Below, piece by piece: positions 17,971 through 26,851 of a DNA stretch of 64,000 nt. Below the pieces are notes generated by a model that did not search any database, was not told where the DNA came from, and saw only the letters and a list, made by a program, of their open reading frames with translations. The translations under genes and the position numbers were made by a program. The stretch is from NCBI RefSeq assembly GCF_014281125.1, contig NZ_JACOEA010000006.1, forward strand, positions 92,521-156,520, given 5' to 3'. The stretch comes from Lawsonibacter celer. GTDB lineage: Bacteria; Bacillota; Clostridia; Oscillospirales; Oscillospiraceae. The first letter of the stretch is position 1. Each line of letters opens with the position of its first letter.

Positions 17971-18234
17971 TTAGGCCAGCTTGTTCAGCTTAATGGTCAT
18001 GCTGCTCTTCTTGTTCGCGGCGTTGTTCTTGTGCAGAAGCCCGTGACCCACAGCCTTATCGACCGCCTTGACGGCCACCTTGTAAGCGCCCTCGGCCTCG
18101 CTGCGGTTGCCTTCGGCCAGAGCGGCCTCAAACTTCTTGATGTCGGTCTTCAGCGCGGACTTTGCGGCCTTGTTCTGCATGGCCTTGGTCTTGTTCACCA
18201 GGACACGCTTCTTGGCAGACTTAATATTCGGCAA
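17971..18234 (-). CDS. rpsT: Small ribosomal subunit protein S20
   Basis: Basic 16S rRNA-binding protein of 87 aa, standard length. The N-terminus MPNIKSAKKRVLVNKTK and the C-terminus HKNNAANKKSSMTIKLN are typical. The start is a TTG at 18234 with the strong site GGAGGAGGTG 6 bp upstream; a longer in-frame ATG has no ribosome site. A non-ATG start is known for rpsT in other bacteria, where it takes part in autogenous translational control. Single-gene transcript, divergent from gpr. Confidence 0.96.
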   Translation of the reverse strand: MPNIKSAKKRVLVNKTKAMQNKAAKSALKTDIKKFEAALAEGNRSEAEGAYKVAVKAVDKAVGHGLLHKNNAANKKSSMTIKLNKLA

Positions 18235-18438
18235 ACCAAACACCTCCTCCGATGACGAAATCACTTCAATCATTGATAGTTTGCCCGTGCAGATTACTAT
18301 TTTAACAGCCAAATGGTAAAAATGCAACTATTATTTTTGATTTTTTCCGTTTTTTTTTGCATAGGACGGCTGCTTGCGCAAAAAATAGCGGAAATAGCTC
18401 CAGGCAACACCACATATTGGGGTAGGGAGGCAGAACAA

Positions 18439-19344
18439 ATGCTGAAACGGAGAACCGATCTGGCCGTGGAGGCCACGCAGTTATGGCGGGAGTCCGCCGG
18501 GGAAGAGACCAAGCTGGAGGGGGTGGAGGCCTGGGACGGGGAGCGGGAGGGCTTCCCCACCACTACGGTGCGCATTCTGGACGGCCGGGGCGTGGAGGCC
18601 CTGGGTAAGCCGGAGGGAACCTATGTGACCCTGGACCTGGCGGGGCTGGCCCGGCGGGAGGAGGACGCCTTTGGCCGGGCGGCCCGGGCTCTGGCCGCGG
18701 AGCTGCAGGCTTTGCTGGGACTGCCCGAGGGGGCCAGCGCGCTGGTGGTTGGGCTGGGCAACCGGGCCATTACGCCGGATGCGGTGGGACCGGGCGCGGT
18801 GGACCACACCCTGGTGACCCGGCATCTGGTGGAACAGGTGCCGGAGCACTTTGGACACTTCCGCCCGGTGGCCGCTCTGGCTGCCGGGGTGCTGGGCACC
18901 ACAGGCATGGAGAGCGGGGAGCTGATTGCCGCTGTGGTGGAAAAGATCCGCCCCGCCTGCGTGATTGCGGTGGATGCCCTGGCCTCCCGGAGCCTGAAAC
19001 GGCTGTGTTCCACCGTGCAGCTGACCGACACGGGCATTGTGCCCGGATCCGGGGTGGGCAACGCCCGGGCGGCCCTGAACCGGGAGACCCTGGGGGTGCC
19101 GGTGGCCGCCATCGGGGTGCCCACGGTGGTAGACGCGGCCACCCTGGCCGCCGACGTGCTGGCCGAGGCCGGGCGGGACGACCTGGACCCGGAGGCGCTG
19201 CAGGGGGCGGGAAAGGGGTTGATCGTTACCCCCAAGGACATTGATGCCCGCACCGCCGACATGGCCAAGGTCATCGGCTTTGGGGTAAATCTAGCCCTCC
19301 AGACCGGGCTGACGGCGGAGGACGTGGAGATGCTGCTCAGCTGA
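18439..19344 (+). CDS. gpr: Germination protease (GPR endopeptidase)
   Basis: Spore protease that degrades small acid-soluble proteins during germination, which marks the host as an endospore former. 301 aa, slightly shorter than the usual 320-370. Seen: the propeptide-proximal RTDLAVEA, VGLGNRAITPDAVGP, ALAAGVLGTTGMES, the aspartate-containing VIAVDALASR, and the C-terminal DAATLAADVL. GGGAGG precedes the ATG at 18439. In B. subtilis the gene is expressed in the forespore. Its last 74 bp are duplicated downstream at 19469-19542 across element B. Confidence 0.95.
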   Translation: MLKRRTDLAVEATQLWRESAGEETKLEGVEAWDGEREGFPTTTVRILDGRGVEALGKPEGTYVTLDLAGLARREEDAFGRAARALAAELQALLGLPEGASALVVGLGNRAITPDAVGPGAVDHTLVTRHLVEQVPEHFGHFRPVAALAAGVLGTTGMESGELIAAVVEKIRPACVIAVDALASRSLKRLCSTVQLTDTGIVPGSGVGNARAALNRETLGVPVAAIGVPTVVDAATLAADVLAEAGRDDLDPEALQGAGKGLIVTPKDIDARTADMAKVIGFGVNLALQTGLTAEDVEMLLS

Positions 19345-19345
19345 G

Positions 19346-19468
19346 GCGATGACCTGCGCGTCAGCGCTTCGCCGCGATAAGCGGCGGAGCCCGACGGAAT
19401 TCATTTCCGGCGGGCGATCAAATAAAAGGAGACGGGGCCCCCGTGGAATACGCAGTATTTCATGGGGA
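19346..19468 (+). mobile_element. Short structured element B after gpr
   Basis: About 123 bp between two copies of the gpr 3' end. The core (CGGAATTCATTTCCG, AAATAAAAGG, GGGGCCCCCG) matches element A at 12812-12973. It is followed by a terminal stem that runs from CCCCCGTGGAATAC over GCA to GTATTTCATGGGG. That stem occupies the same position as in element A but has a different sequence, so the structure is conserved rather than the bases. A TTCGCCGC/GCGGCGG hairpin lies near its left end. No coding sequence. Mobility is inferred. Confidence 0.6.
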
Positions 19469-19542
19469 CATCGGCTTTGGGGTAAATCTAGCCCTCCAGA
19501 CCGGGCTGACGGCGGAGGACCTGGAGATGCTGCTCAGCTGAG
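19469..19542 (+). pseudogene. Duplicated 3' end of gpr
   Basis: 73 of 74 bp identical to 19272-19345, the last 24 codons and stop of gpr; the one change is GTG to CTG. It has no start or ribosome site and cannot be expressed as a protein. It abuts the glyS promoter. Confidence 0.85.
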
Positions 19543-19554
19543 CGGGCCGGGGGC

Positions 19555-19583
19555 TTGACGGCCATGGAAAAAGATGATAGAAT
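19555..19583 (+). promoter_or_regulatory. Promoter of the T-box/glyS transcript
   Basis: TTGACG, 17-bp spacer, TAGAAT, leading directly into the T-box leader. Confidence 0.8.
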
Positions 19584-19589
19584 ACTCCA

Positions 19590-19836
19590 CAGTATCAGCG
19601 ATGACCGGGAGGAGTAGGCGCCCACACCCAGCGGCAGAGAGGAATCGGACGGTGAGAGATTCCCTGGGGAGACGCCCAAGGCGCCTGTGAGCTGCGGGGC
19701 GGAAATGCCCCGCCGGCGTCCCGCCGTTAGGGGGAGAAGAGTGCGCGGCAGCCAGCCGCGAATTCAGGTGGAACCACGGACAATTTTGTTCGCCCTGAGC
19801 CGAAAACCGGCTCAGGGCGTTTTTTGCGCGCTGAGC
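19590..19836 (+). promoter_or_regulatory. T-box riboswitch controlling glyS
   Basis: The T-box core AGGTGGAACCACGG lies at 19766-19779, followed by a terminator hairpin (19791-19820, arms CGCCCTGAGCCG and CGGCTCAGGGCG) and a T-run. Stem I is seen upstream with the AGAGAG bulge (near 19644) and a long closing stem (GGCGCC near 19618 with GGCGCC near 19681). Uncharged tRNA-Gly would stabilise the antiterminator. tRNA identity is inferred from the downstream gene. Confidence 0.9.
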
Positions 19837-19862
19837 CAACCATTTGGAAGGAGTGCATCCCT

Positions 19863-21281
19863 ATGAAGAACACGGAAAAGACCATGGACAAAATCGTTGC
19901 CCTGTGCAAGGGCCGCGGCTTTGTCTACCCCGGCAGCGAGATCTACGGCGGCCTGGCCAACTCCTGGGATTACGGCCCCCTGGGTGTGGAGCTGAAGAAC
20001 AATGTCAAGCGGGCCTGGTGGAAGAAGTTTGTGCAGGAGTCCGCCTACAACGTGGGCCTGGACGCGGCCATTTTGATGAACCCCGAGGTGTGGGTGGCCT
20101 CCGGCCATGTGTCCACCTTCAACGACCCGCTGATCGACTGCAAGGCCTGCAAGATGCGCCACCGTGCCGACAAGCTCATTGAGAACTGGTGCGCCGAGCA
20201 GGAGCGCACCGACGTGAACGTGGAGGCCATGACCAACGACGAGCTGGTGGCCTTCATCCGGGACAACGGCGTCACCTGCCCCGGCTGCGGCAAGGCCGAT
20301 TTCACCGACATCCGCAAATTCAACCTGATGTTTAAGACCCACCAGGGTGTCACCGAGGACTCCTCCACCGAGGTGTACCTGCGGCCCGAGACCGCCCAGG
20401 GCATCTTTGTCAACTTCCCCGCCATCCAGCGCACCACCCGCAAGAAGCTGCCCTTCGGCGTGTGCCAGGTGGGCAAGAGCTTCCGCAACGAGATCACCCC
20501 GGGCAACTTCATCTTCCGCATCCGGGAGTTTGAGCAGATGGAGCTGGAGTTCTTCTGCCAGCCGGGCACCGACCTGGAGTGGTTTGAGTACTGGCGCAAT
20601 TTCTGCCATGAGTGGCTGCTGAGCCTGAACATCAAGGACGAGAACCTGCGCCTGCGCGACCATGAGAAGGAGGAGCTGGCCTTCTACTCTAAGGCCACCA
20701 CGGACTTCGAGTTCATGTTCCCCTTCGGCTGGGGTGAGCTGTGGGGTGTGGCCGACCGGACCGACTACGATCTCAAGCAGCACCAGGAGCACTCGGGCAA
20801 GGACCTGACCTATTTTGACCAGGAGAAGAACGAGCACTATATCCCCTATGTCATCGAGCCCTCCCTGGGCGCGGACCGGGTGACCCTGGCCTTCCTGGTG
20901 GAGGCCTATGACGAGGAGGTAGTGGACGCGGAGAAGAACGACGTGCGCACCGTCATGCGCTTCCACCCCGCTCTGGCCCCCTTCAAGTGCGCGGTGCTCC
21001 CCCTGTCCAAGAAGCTGGGCGGCAAGGCCCTGGAGCTGCGCGACGCCCTGGCCAGGGACTTTATGGTGGACTATGACGACGCGGGCAGCATCGGCAAGCG
21101 CTACCGCCGCCAGGACGAGATCGGAACCCCCTTCTGCATCACCGTGGACTTCCAGACCGTGGGCAGCGAGAGCGAGGAGGCCGACCACTGTGTCACCATC
21201 CGCGACCGGGACACCATGGAGCAGGTGCGCGTGCCCATTGACCAGGTAAAGGCCTGGCTTACGGAGAGGATCGCGTTTTAA
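19863..21281 (+). CDS. glyS: Glycyl-tRNA synthetase (dimeric type)
   Basis: Class II aminoacyl-tRNA synthetase of the single-chain alpha2 type (472 aa). Seen: [20 protein letters not shown], a zinc-like CKAC...CPGCG insertion, motif 2 [20 protein letters not shown], motif 3 region [12 protein letters not shown], and the anticodon-binding domain from about residue 375. GGAAGGAG lies before the ATG at 19863. It is controlled by the T-box leader immediately upstream. Confidence 0.97.
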   Translation: MKNTEKTMDKIVALCKGRGFVYPGSEIYGGLANSWDYGPLGVELKNNVKRAWWKKFVQESAYNVGLDAAILMNPEVWVASGHVSTFNDPLIDCKACKMRHRADKLIENWCAEQERTDVNVEAMTNDELVAFIRDNGVTCPGCGKADFTDIRKFNLMFKTHQGVTEDSSTEVYLRPETAQGIFVNFPAIQRTTRKKLPFGVCQVGKSFRNEITPGNFIFRIREFEQMELEFFCQPGTDLEWFEYWRNFCHEWLLSLNIKDENLRLRDHEKEELAFYSKATTDFEFMFPFGWGELWGVADRTDYDLKQHQEHSGKDLTYFDQEKNEHYIPYVIEPSLGADRVTLAFLVEAYDEEVVDAEKNDVRTVMRFHPALAPFKCAVLPLSKKLGGKALELRDALARDFMVDYDDAGSIGKRYRRQDEIGTPFCITVDFQTVGSESEEADHCVTIRDRDTMEQVRVPIDQVKAWLTERIAF

Positions 21282-21284
21282 GCC

Positions 21285-21965
21285 GTGAAATTGCAGGACC
21301 CCGTGCTCCCCACTGTCCCGGCGGGGGGCGCAGATCTTCTGACCTGCCTGCGCGCCGCCCGGGAAGAGGAGGACGAGGTGCGGGGAACCCTGTTTGAAGG
21401 AGCCGTGCTCACCGGTGGGGACCTGTACGCCGCAGCCCTGCGGGGCTGCATTCTGCGCCGGTGCCGCTTGGTGGAGTGCGACCTGCGCCGGTGTCAGTTT
21501 GAGGACGTGCTGTTGGAGGAGTGCGATTTTTCCGGCAGCCGCCTGGATGAATGCCGGTGGAGCCGCTGCGTCTTTCAGGGCGGCAAGGCGGTGGGCGCCT
21601 CCTTCCAGGGGGCCGGGCTGTGGCATGTGCGCTTTGCGGACAGCGCCCTGGGGTACGCAAATTTTTCCGGCGCCGGCCTGAGATGGGCGAGGGTGACGGA
21701 CTGCGACCTGTCGGCGGCGGTGCTCAGCGGGTGCCGCTGGAAGGGGCTGTCCCTGGAGCGCTGCCGCCTGACCGGGGCCAACCTCTTCCGCACCAGCCTG
21801 GGCGGGCTGGACCTGTCCTCCTGTCAGCTGGAGGGGCTGATCCTCTCAGAGCGTGGGGATGAGCTGCGGGGCGCGGTGGTGGGTCTGGCCCAGGCGGCCC
21901 AGCTGGCCAAGCGGCTGGGGATCATCATCAAGGAAGAACAGGAAAGACCGCCGGAGCGGCCCTAA
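21285..21965 (+). CDS. Pentapeptide-repeat protein
   Basis: 226 aa, almost entirely built of degenerate A(D/N)LXX-type pentapeptides (for example GTLFEGAVLTGGDLYAAALR, CQFEDVLLEECDFSGSRLDE), which fold as a right-handed quadrilateral beta-helix. A charged C-terminal tail ends KEEQERPPERP. Some family members mimic DNA and protect gyrase, but nothing here proves that. The start is a GTG at 21285, four bases after glyS, with a weak ribosome site, so expression likely depends on coupling to glyS. Confidence 0.85.
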   Translation: MKLQDPVLPTVPAGGADLLTCLRAAREEEDEVRGTLFEGAVLTGGDLYAAALRGCILRRCRLVECDLRRCQFEDVLLEECDFSGSRLDECRWSRCVFQGGKAVGASFQGAGLWHVRFADSALGYANFSGAGLRWARVTDCDLSAAVLSGCRWKGLSLERCRLTGANLFRTSLGGLDLSSCQLEGLILSERGDELRGAVVGLAQAAQLAKRLGIIIKEEQERPPERP

Positions 21966-21986
21966 GCGGGGCCGCCGGCGGTCTTT
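21943..21986 (+). terminator. Terminator after the pentapeptide gene
   Basis: Hairpin with arms AAAGACCGCCGG and CCGGCGGTCTTT, interrupted by a small internal loop. The T-run is short. It overlaps the 3' end of the convergent ribbon-helix-helix gene. Confidence 0.65.
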
Positions 21987-22140
21987 AGCGTTTCTCTTGG
22001 TCCAGCTGTTCCAGATGGGCTTTGAGAACTTGATTGATATAACTGGAGAGAGGTCGATCATCCTGCTCAGCCAGCTGTCGGATTCGCTCGAGCGTTGGCT
22101 CATCCAACGTAATACTGACTTTTACTTTGAGCGGTTTCAT
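21985..22140 (-). CDS. Short ribbon-helix-helix (Arc/CopG-type) regulator
   Basis: A 51-aa protein: an N-terminal strand LKVKVSITLDEPTLERIRQL followed by two helices (AEQDDRPLSSYINQVLKAHL), the classic ribbon-helix-helix pattern. GGTGAGGTAA precedes the ATG at 22140. It is divergent from the 66-aa gene at 22230. The spacer holds GTAGGAT-AAA-ATCCTAC, a palindrome of the size such dimers bind. Probably a small DNA-binding repressor or an antitoxin-like partner; no toxin fold is recognised in the neighbour. Confidence 0.75.
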   Translation of the reverse strand: MKPLKVKVSITLDEPTLERIRQLAEQDDRPLSSYINQVLKAHLEQLDQEKR

Positions 22141-22200
22141 TTACCTCACCCCAAGTCAATATACCATTTTGTAGGACGGAATATTAATGAATCGCCTTAA

Positions 22201-22217
22201 GTAGGATAAAATCCTAC
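22201..22217. promoter_or_regulatory. Palindromic operator candidate
   Basis: GTAGGAT AAA ATCCTAC, a perfect 7-bp inverted repeat 13 bp before the 66-aa gene. A GTAGGA half-site recurs at 22171. It may bind the divergent ribbon-helix-helix protein. Confidence 0.55.
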
Positions 22218-22229
22218 TGAGGTGGGAGT

Positions 22230-22430
22230 ATGTATACCAACGAATTTGAGGAGGCCTTCTCCAGCTTTCTGGAGCGGCACGAGTACGACGAGGCGGAGAA
22301 TTACCTCTTTTTAATGGTCCGGCTGGCCTTTTCCGCCGGGTGGCAGGCCGCCGGGGGCGCGCCGCCCAAGGCCGAGCGCCTGTTTGAACTGATCCGGCCC
22401 CCCAAAGAGAAAGAACCCGCGGAGCAATAG
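22230..22430 (+). CDS. Hypothetical protein, 66 aa
   Basis: A small acidic, alpha-helical protein (MYTNEFEEAFSSFLERHEYD, then AENYLFLMVRLAFSAGWQAA) with a proline-rich end. No signal peptide or TM segment. GAGGTGGG lies just before the ATG, and a good terminator follows at 22414. Function not recognised. The divergent ribbon-helix-helix gene and shared operator suggest joint control. Confidence 0.6.
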   Translation: MYTNEFEEAFSSFLERHEYDEAENYLFLMVRLAFSAGWQAAGGAPPKAERLFELIRPPKEKEPAEQ

Positions 22431-22443
22431 CTCCGCGGGTTTT
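22414..22443 (+). terminator. Terminator of the 66-aa gene
   Basis: Stem AACCCGCGGAGC, loop AATA, GCTCCGCGGGTT, then TT. Confidence 0.75.
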
Positions 22444-22469
22444 GTCTGCAAAAGAGCGGGGGTCCGAGC

Positions 22470-24260
22470 TTACTCCTCTTCCCTGGCGGTGACCTGGATG
22501 TTCAGCTCGTCCAGCTGGGCCTGGGTGACGAAGGACGGCGCGCCCATCATCAGATCCTGGGCGTTCTTGTTCATGGGGAAGGGGATAATCTCCCGGATGG
22601 ACTCCTCCCCGGCCAGGAGCATGACCATGCGGTCCACGCCGGGGGCGATGCCCGCGTGAGGGGGCGCGCCGTAGGTGAAGGCGTTATACATGGCCGGGAA
22701 CTTGGCCCTCACGTCGTCCTCGCCCAGGCCCACCAGCTGGAAGGCCTCCACCATGATCTCCGGGTCGTGGTTGCGCACCGCGCCGGAGGAGAGCTCCACG
22801 CCGTTGCACACCAGGTCGTACTGGTCGGCGGTGATGGTGAGGGGGTCCACCTGGCCCGCGGCGGCCTGCTTGAGCACCTCCAGCCCGCCGGCGGGCATGG
22901 AGAAGGGGTTGTGACAGAACTCCAGCTTGCCGGACTCCTCCCCGATCTCGTACATGGGGAAGTCCACAATCCAGCAGAACTCGTAGCGCTCCCTGTCCAT
23001 ATGGTGGGGGCAGAAGGCGCCCAGCTTGGCGCGCAGCACGCCCGCGGTCTTTTGGGCGGTGAGCAGCCTGCCCGCGGCGAGGCCCACAAAGGTGTTGGGC
23101 TGCAGGCCCAGGGCGGCGATCACCTGCTCCTTGATGGGCTGGACAAACTTGGAGATGCCGCCCACCAGCTCGCCGTTCTCGTCCAGGCGGAACCAGTAGG
23201 CCTTTTCCCCGGTCTGGACCTCCACCTCGGCACACAGCTTGTCAATCTGCTTGCGGGTGCCCTCAAAGCCGGAGACCACCACGGCTTTGACCACATTGCC
23301 CTCAAAGGGGCCGAAGCCGCAGCCGCCCAGCAGCTCGGTGGCGTCGGTAAGGGTCAGGTCAATACGCAGGTCGGGCTTGTCCGAGCCGTACTTGTCCATG
23401 GCTTCCAGGTAGGGGATGCGCCGGAAGGGGGCGGTGGAGGCGGTATGGTACAGGCCGTACTGGGCAAAAATGGGGGGGAACACGTCCTCAATGACGGCGA
23501 ACACGTCGTCCTGACCGGCAAAGGCCATCTCCATGTCCAGCTGATAGAACTCGCCGGGGGAGCGGTCGCCCCGGGCGTCCTCATCCCGGAAACAGGGGGC
23601 GATCTGGAAGTACTTGTCAAAGCCGGAGGCCATCAGCAGCTGCTTGAACTGCTGGGGGGCCTGGGGCAGGGCATAGAACTTGCCCGGATGCTTGCGGCTG
23701 GGCACCAGGTAGTCCCGGGCCCCCTCGGGGGAGGAGGCGGTGAGGATGGGGGTGGTAATGTCCAGGAAGCCGTGCTCGATCATGGACCGGCGCAGGGCGG
23801 CGATGACGTTGCAGCGCAGGACGATGTTCTTCTTCAGCTCCGGGTTGCGCAGGTCCAGGTAGCGGTGCTTCAGCCGGACGGACTCGTCCGCCTCCCGGCT
23901 GCGGTTGATCTGGAAGGGCAGCTCATTGTGGCGGCAGTGGCCCAACACCTCCACGGCGGAGGGGACCACCTCAATGTCGCCGGTGGGCAGCTTGGGGTTC
24001 TTGGAGTCCCGCTCCCGCACCACGCCGGTGACCTGGACCGTGGACTCCCGGTTGAGGGCCTTGAAGCTGCGCACCTGCGCCTCGCTCTCGCACACCACCT
24101 GGGTGGTGCCGTAAAAGTCCCGCAGGATCACAAAAGCCAGGGAGCCGGACACCTCCCGGATATTCTCCAGAAAGCCCGCCAGGGTGACGGTCTGCCCCAC
24201 ATGCTCCATGCGCAGCTCCCCACAGGTGTGGGTGCGGTAGAGCGTGTTCTCATTCGCCAT
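22470..24260 (-). CDS. aspS: Aspartyl-tRNA synthetase
   Basis: Class II synthetase of the bacterial type (596 aa). An N-terminal OB-fold anticodon domain (THTCGELRMEHVGQTVTLAG) is followed by the catalytic core with YLVPSRKHPGKFYALPQAPQ, motif 2 FRDEDARGDRSPGEFYQLD, the GAD insertion domain and motif 3 GIAPGVDRMVMLLAG. The length and the GAD insertion separate it from archaeal-type AspRS and AsnRS. Whether it also charges tRNA-Asn depends on gatCAB, which is not in the window. Confidence 0.97.
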   Translation of the reverse strand: MANENTLYRTHTCGELRMEHVGQTVTLAGFLENIREVSGSLAFVILRDFYGTTQVVCESEAQVRSFKALNRESTVQVTGVVRERDSKNPKLPTGDIEVVPSAVEVLGHCRHNELPFQINRSREADESVRLKHRYLDLRNPELKKNIVLRCNVIAALRRSMIEHGFLDITTPILTASSPEGARDYLVPSRKHPGKFYALPQAPQQFKQLLMASGFDKYFQIAPCFRDEDARGDRSPGEFYQLDMEMAFAGQDDVFAVIEDVFPPIFAQYGLYHTASTAPFRRIPYLEAMDKYGSDKPDLRIDLTLTDATELLGGCGFGPFEGNVVKAVVVSGFEGTRKQIDKLCAEVEVQTGEKAYWFRLDENGELVGGISKFVQPIKEQVIAALGLQPNTFVGLAAGRLLTAQKTAGVLRAKLGAFCPHHMDRERYEFCWIVDFPMYEIGEESGKLEFCHNPFSMPAGGLEVLKQAAAGQVDPLTITADQYDLVCNGVELSSGAVRNHDPEIMVEAFQLVGLGEDDVRAKFPAMYNAFTYGAPPHAGIAPGVDRMVMLLAGEESIREIIPFPMNKNAQDLMMGAPSFVTQAQLDELNIQVTAREEE

Positions 24261-24296
24261 AAAATCAACTCCAATTAGTATAATTAAAATAAAATA

Positions 24297-25235
24297 TTAC
24301 AAAATCGCTGGGGCCTGCAGGTCGATCAGCCGGCTGTAGAACACCTGTACGTCAAAATTCTGATACAGCTGGGTGCCCATGGCACGGGTGACCCCCAGGG
24401 AGGAGAGAGCGCTCTTCTTCACATAGTCCAGGAAGGTCTGCTCCCCATAGGTGTGGAACCAATTGAACTCCACGCCTTCAGCGGCACAGGCGGCCTCCAG
24501 CTCCCCGATCCGCTCCATCACCACGGGGAGGTACTGCTGGGCGGTCACGCCGTTGGTGAAGAGCACGTCGGCGGGTTTCAGGCCCGCGGCGGCAAAGGGT
24601 GCGTAGTCGGCGGGCACAAAGCTCTGCCGCAGGGCGGGCCTGGCAATGCGGGCCGCCATGGCGGCGGTTTCCGCCCGGGTGAGGGTCTTGTCCCCAGCGA
24701 AGGTGCCCCACCGGTCCACGCCGGTCAGAATGCCCGCGTTGTAGAAGGCCAGCACAGCGGCGTCAGCGGTGTCGGGCAGGGCGGTGACGGCGTTGATGGG
24801 GGAGAGCATGTCCTCCGGCGTCACGGCGGAGAGCATGGACATAAATTCCTGCCGGGTGGCGTTCTTTTCCGGGTCGGAGACGTTCACGCCCCGTTTGGTC
24901 AGGTAGTCCACATAGTGCTGATACCAGGGGATGTAGGGATTGGGGATGGGCGCGGGGATGGCCTCCCCAGTGATGGCCTCATTCATACGGGCGGCGATGG
25001 CAGCCACCTCACCCACGGTGAGGATCTTGTCGGGGGAGAAACCGGCGTTGGTGCCGGTCATGAGGCCCACCTCATAGCAGACCTGTGCGGCGGAGGCGAA
25101 CCAGTCGCCCGCCTGCACGTCCCCATAGCCGGGATAGGCGTTTTTATCGGGAAAGGCCTCCTCCGGGGTAAGGGCGGCGGCGGAGCCCAGCAGCAGGGCG
25201 GCCGAGAGGGTCAGAGCAATCAGCTTTTTCATCAT
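24297..25235 (-). CDS. Secreted SLH-domain protein
   Basis: About 312 aa. A signal peptide (MMKKLIALTLSAALLLGSAAA) is followed by degenerate S-layer homology repeats: FPDKNAYPGYGDVQAGDWFA, then ILTVGEVAAIAARMNEA, and later AVLAFYNAGILTGVD, with KTLTRAETAAMAARIARP. These would bind secondary cell-wall polymer. The C-terminal 100 residues (VVMERIGELEAACAAEGVEF and beyond) resemble no enzyme I can name with confidence. AGGAGG precedes the start. Function unknown beyond surface attachment. Confidence 0.8.
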   Translation of the reverse strand: MMKKLIALTLSAALLLGSAAALTPEEAFPDKNAYPGYGDVQAGDWFASAAQVCYEVGLMTGTNAGFSPDKILTVGEVAAIAARMNEAITGEAIPAPIPNPYIPWYQHYVDYLTKRGVNVSDPEKNATRQEFMSMLSAVTPEDMLSPINAVTALPDTADAAVLAFYNAGILTGVDRWGTFAGDKTLTRAETAAMAARIARPALRQSFVPADYAPFAAAGLKPADVLFTNGVTAQQYLPVVMERIGELEAACAAEGVEFNWFHTYGEQTFLDYVKKSALSSLGVTRAMGTQLYQNFDVQVFYSRLIDLQAPAIL

Positions 25236-25300
25236 GAAATTTCCTCCTGACACAAAAATTCGTCGCATCTTTAGACGGCGGGAAAGGGGGAAAGTTCCAT

Positions 25301-26668
25301 TCAGGCCTCCGGCTCCTGGATGGGCGCGCCGTCGGTCAGGCCGGCCAGCTCGTCCCGGATGAACTGCAGGGCGGAATCCAGGTTGCTCTGGCCCTCGATC
25401 ATGGCCAGCATGCGGCCGGAACGCATGTTTTTGGGGCAGATGCTGCGGCTCTCCCGCTCCTTGTCACCGATACAGATGGTGATGGGGATATTCAGCCGGT
25501 TGGCGTACTGCAGCCGGGCTTTGAATTTCTTCGGCTCCGTGTACAGCTGGGTGCGGATGCCGCTCTGCCGCAGAAGGGTGGCCACCTCAATGGCAAAGGT
25601 CAGGTCCTCCTCCATGGGGATCACCAGCACGTCCGCCGGGGCGGTGATCAGAGCGTCGTTCAGGTAGCCCTGGTCCTCCAGGACGAAGAACAGCCGGGTC
25701 AGGCCGATGGAAATGCCAACTCCGGGGAGTTGTTTATCAGTGTAATATTCCGCTAGGTTATCGTATCGGCCGCCGGAGCAGATGGAACCGATCTCCGGAT
25801 GGTCCAGCATCACGGTCTCGTACACTGTACCGGTGTAATAGTCCAGGCCTCTGGCGATGGTCAGGTCCACCATAAAATGGTCGGCGGGCACGCCGAAGGC
25901 GGACATATACCGGACCACCGTGTGCAGCTCCTCCACCCCCTGGTCGAAGAGGGCGTTTTGACCCTTCAGGGCCTCCAGGGCTTCCAGGGGGTCAGCGGTG
26001 GCCAGCAGCGTCAGCAGCTGGTCGGCCGCCCCGGCGGGGACCGCAAAGTCGTCCGTCAAAATGGCCTTCACCTTTTCCGGGCCGATCTTCTCCAGCTTGT
26101 CAATGGTGCGCATTACGTCTCCCGCCTGCGCCTCCAGGCCCAGAATGGCAAACAGGCCGTTGAGCACCTTGCGGTTGTTCAGTCGGATCTTGAAGCGGCG
26201 CAGCCCCAGGGCCGTGAAGGTTTTGTAGATAATGGAGGGAATCTCTGCCTCGTTGGTGATGTCCAGGCTGCCGTCGCCGATGATGTCGATGTCCGCCTGG
26301 TAGAATTCCCGGAAGCGGCCCCGCTGGGCCCGCTCTCCCCGGTAGACCTTGCCGATCTGAAACCGGCGGAAGGGAAAGACCAGCTCATTGTGGTGCAGGG
26401 CCACGTATTTGGCCAGAGGGACGGTCAGGTCAAAGCGCAGTGACAGGTCGGTGTCCCCCTTGGTGAAGCGGTAGATCTGCTTCTCGGTCTCGCCGCCGCC
26501 TTTGGCCAGCAGTACCTCGGAGGCCTCAATCAGCGGGGTGTCCAGGGGGGTAAAGCCATAGAGGGAATAGGATTTGCGCAGAATTTCCACCATCCGGTCG
26601 AACTGCACCTGCCTGGCGGGCAACAGCTCCATGAATCCGGAGAGGGTGCGGGGCTTGATCTGGGCCAT
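25301..26668 (-). CDS. hisS: Histidyl-tRNA synthetase
   Basis: Class II synthetase, 455 aa. Seen: motif 1 region LIEASEVLLAKGGGE, motif 2 RRFQIGKVYRGERAQRGRFR, histidine A box ARGLDYYTGTVYE, motif 3 GGRYDNLAEYY, and a C-terminal anticodon domain. Start at 26668 (MAQIKPRTLSGFMELLP) with AAAGGAGCGTCACT upstream. Expression is governed by the T-box leader at 26852-27088. Confidence 0.97.
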   Translation of the reverse strand: MAQIKPRTLSGFMELLPARQVQFDRMVEILRKSYSLYGFTPLDTPLIEASEVLLAKGGGETEKQIYRFTKGDTDLSLRFDLTVPLAKYVALHHNELVFPFRRFQIGKVYRGERAQRGRFREFYQADIDIIGDGSLDITNEAEIPSIIYKTFTALGLRRFKIRLNNRKVLNGLFAILGLEAQAGDVMRTIDKLEKIGPEKVKAILTDDFAVPAGAADQLLTLLATADPLEALEALKGQNALFDQGVEELHTVVRYMSAFGVPADHFMVDLTIARGLDYYTGTVYETVMLDHPEIGSICSGGRYDNLAEYYTDKQLPGVGISIGLTRLFFVLEDQGYLNDALITAPADVLVIPMEEDLTFAIEVATLLRQSGIRTQLYTEPKKFKARLQYANRLNIPITICIGDKERESRSICPKNMRSGRMLAMIEGQSNLDSALQFIRDELAGLTDGAPIQEPEA

Positions 26669-26851
26669 AGTGACGCTCCTTTGTCTGATAAAAATAGAGG
26701 CTGCTGCCCGCCGCCGCAGGCGCGGCGCCAGGCGCGGCGCCAGGCGGTTTGCGCAGCAGAGAGTTGGAACAGGGCCGGTTTGCGCCCGGTCTGTCTGAAT
26801 GGAATTCCCGGGGGTCCGGCGGGCAGGCCGATCTCCCTCTGGAGGAGGACG

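Noticed and set aside
26708..26745. Short tandem CAGGCGCGGCGC repeats as a CRISPR or microsatellite
   Set aside because: Only about two units, no spacers, GC-rich leader DNA downstream of the hisS T-box terminator.
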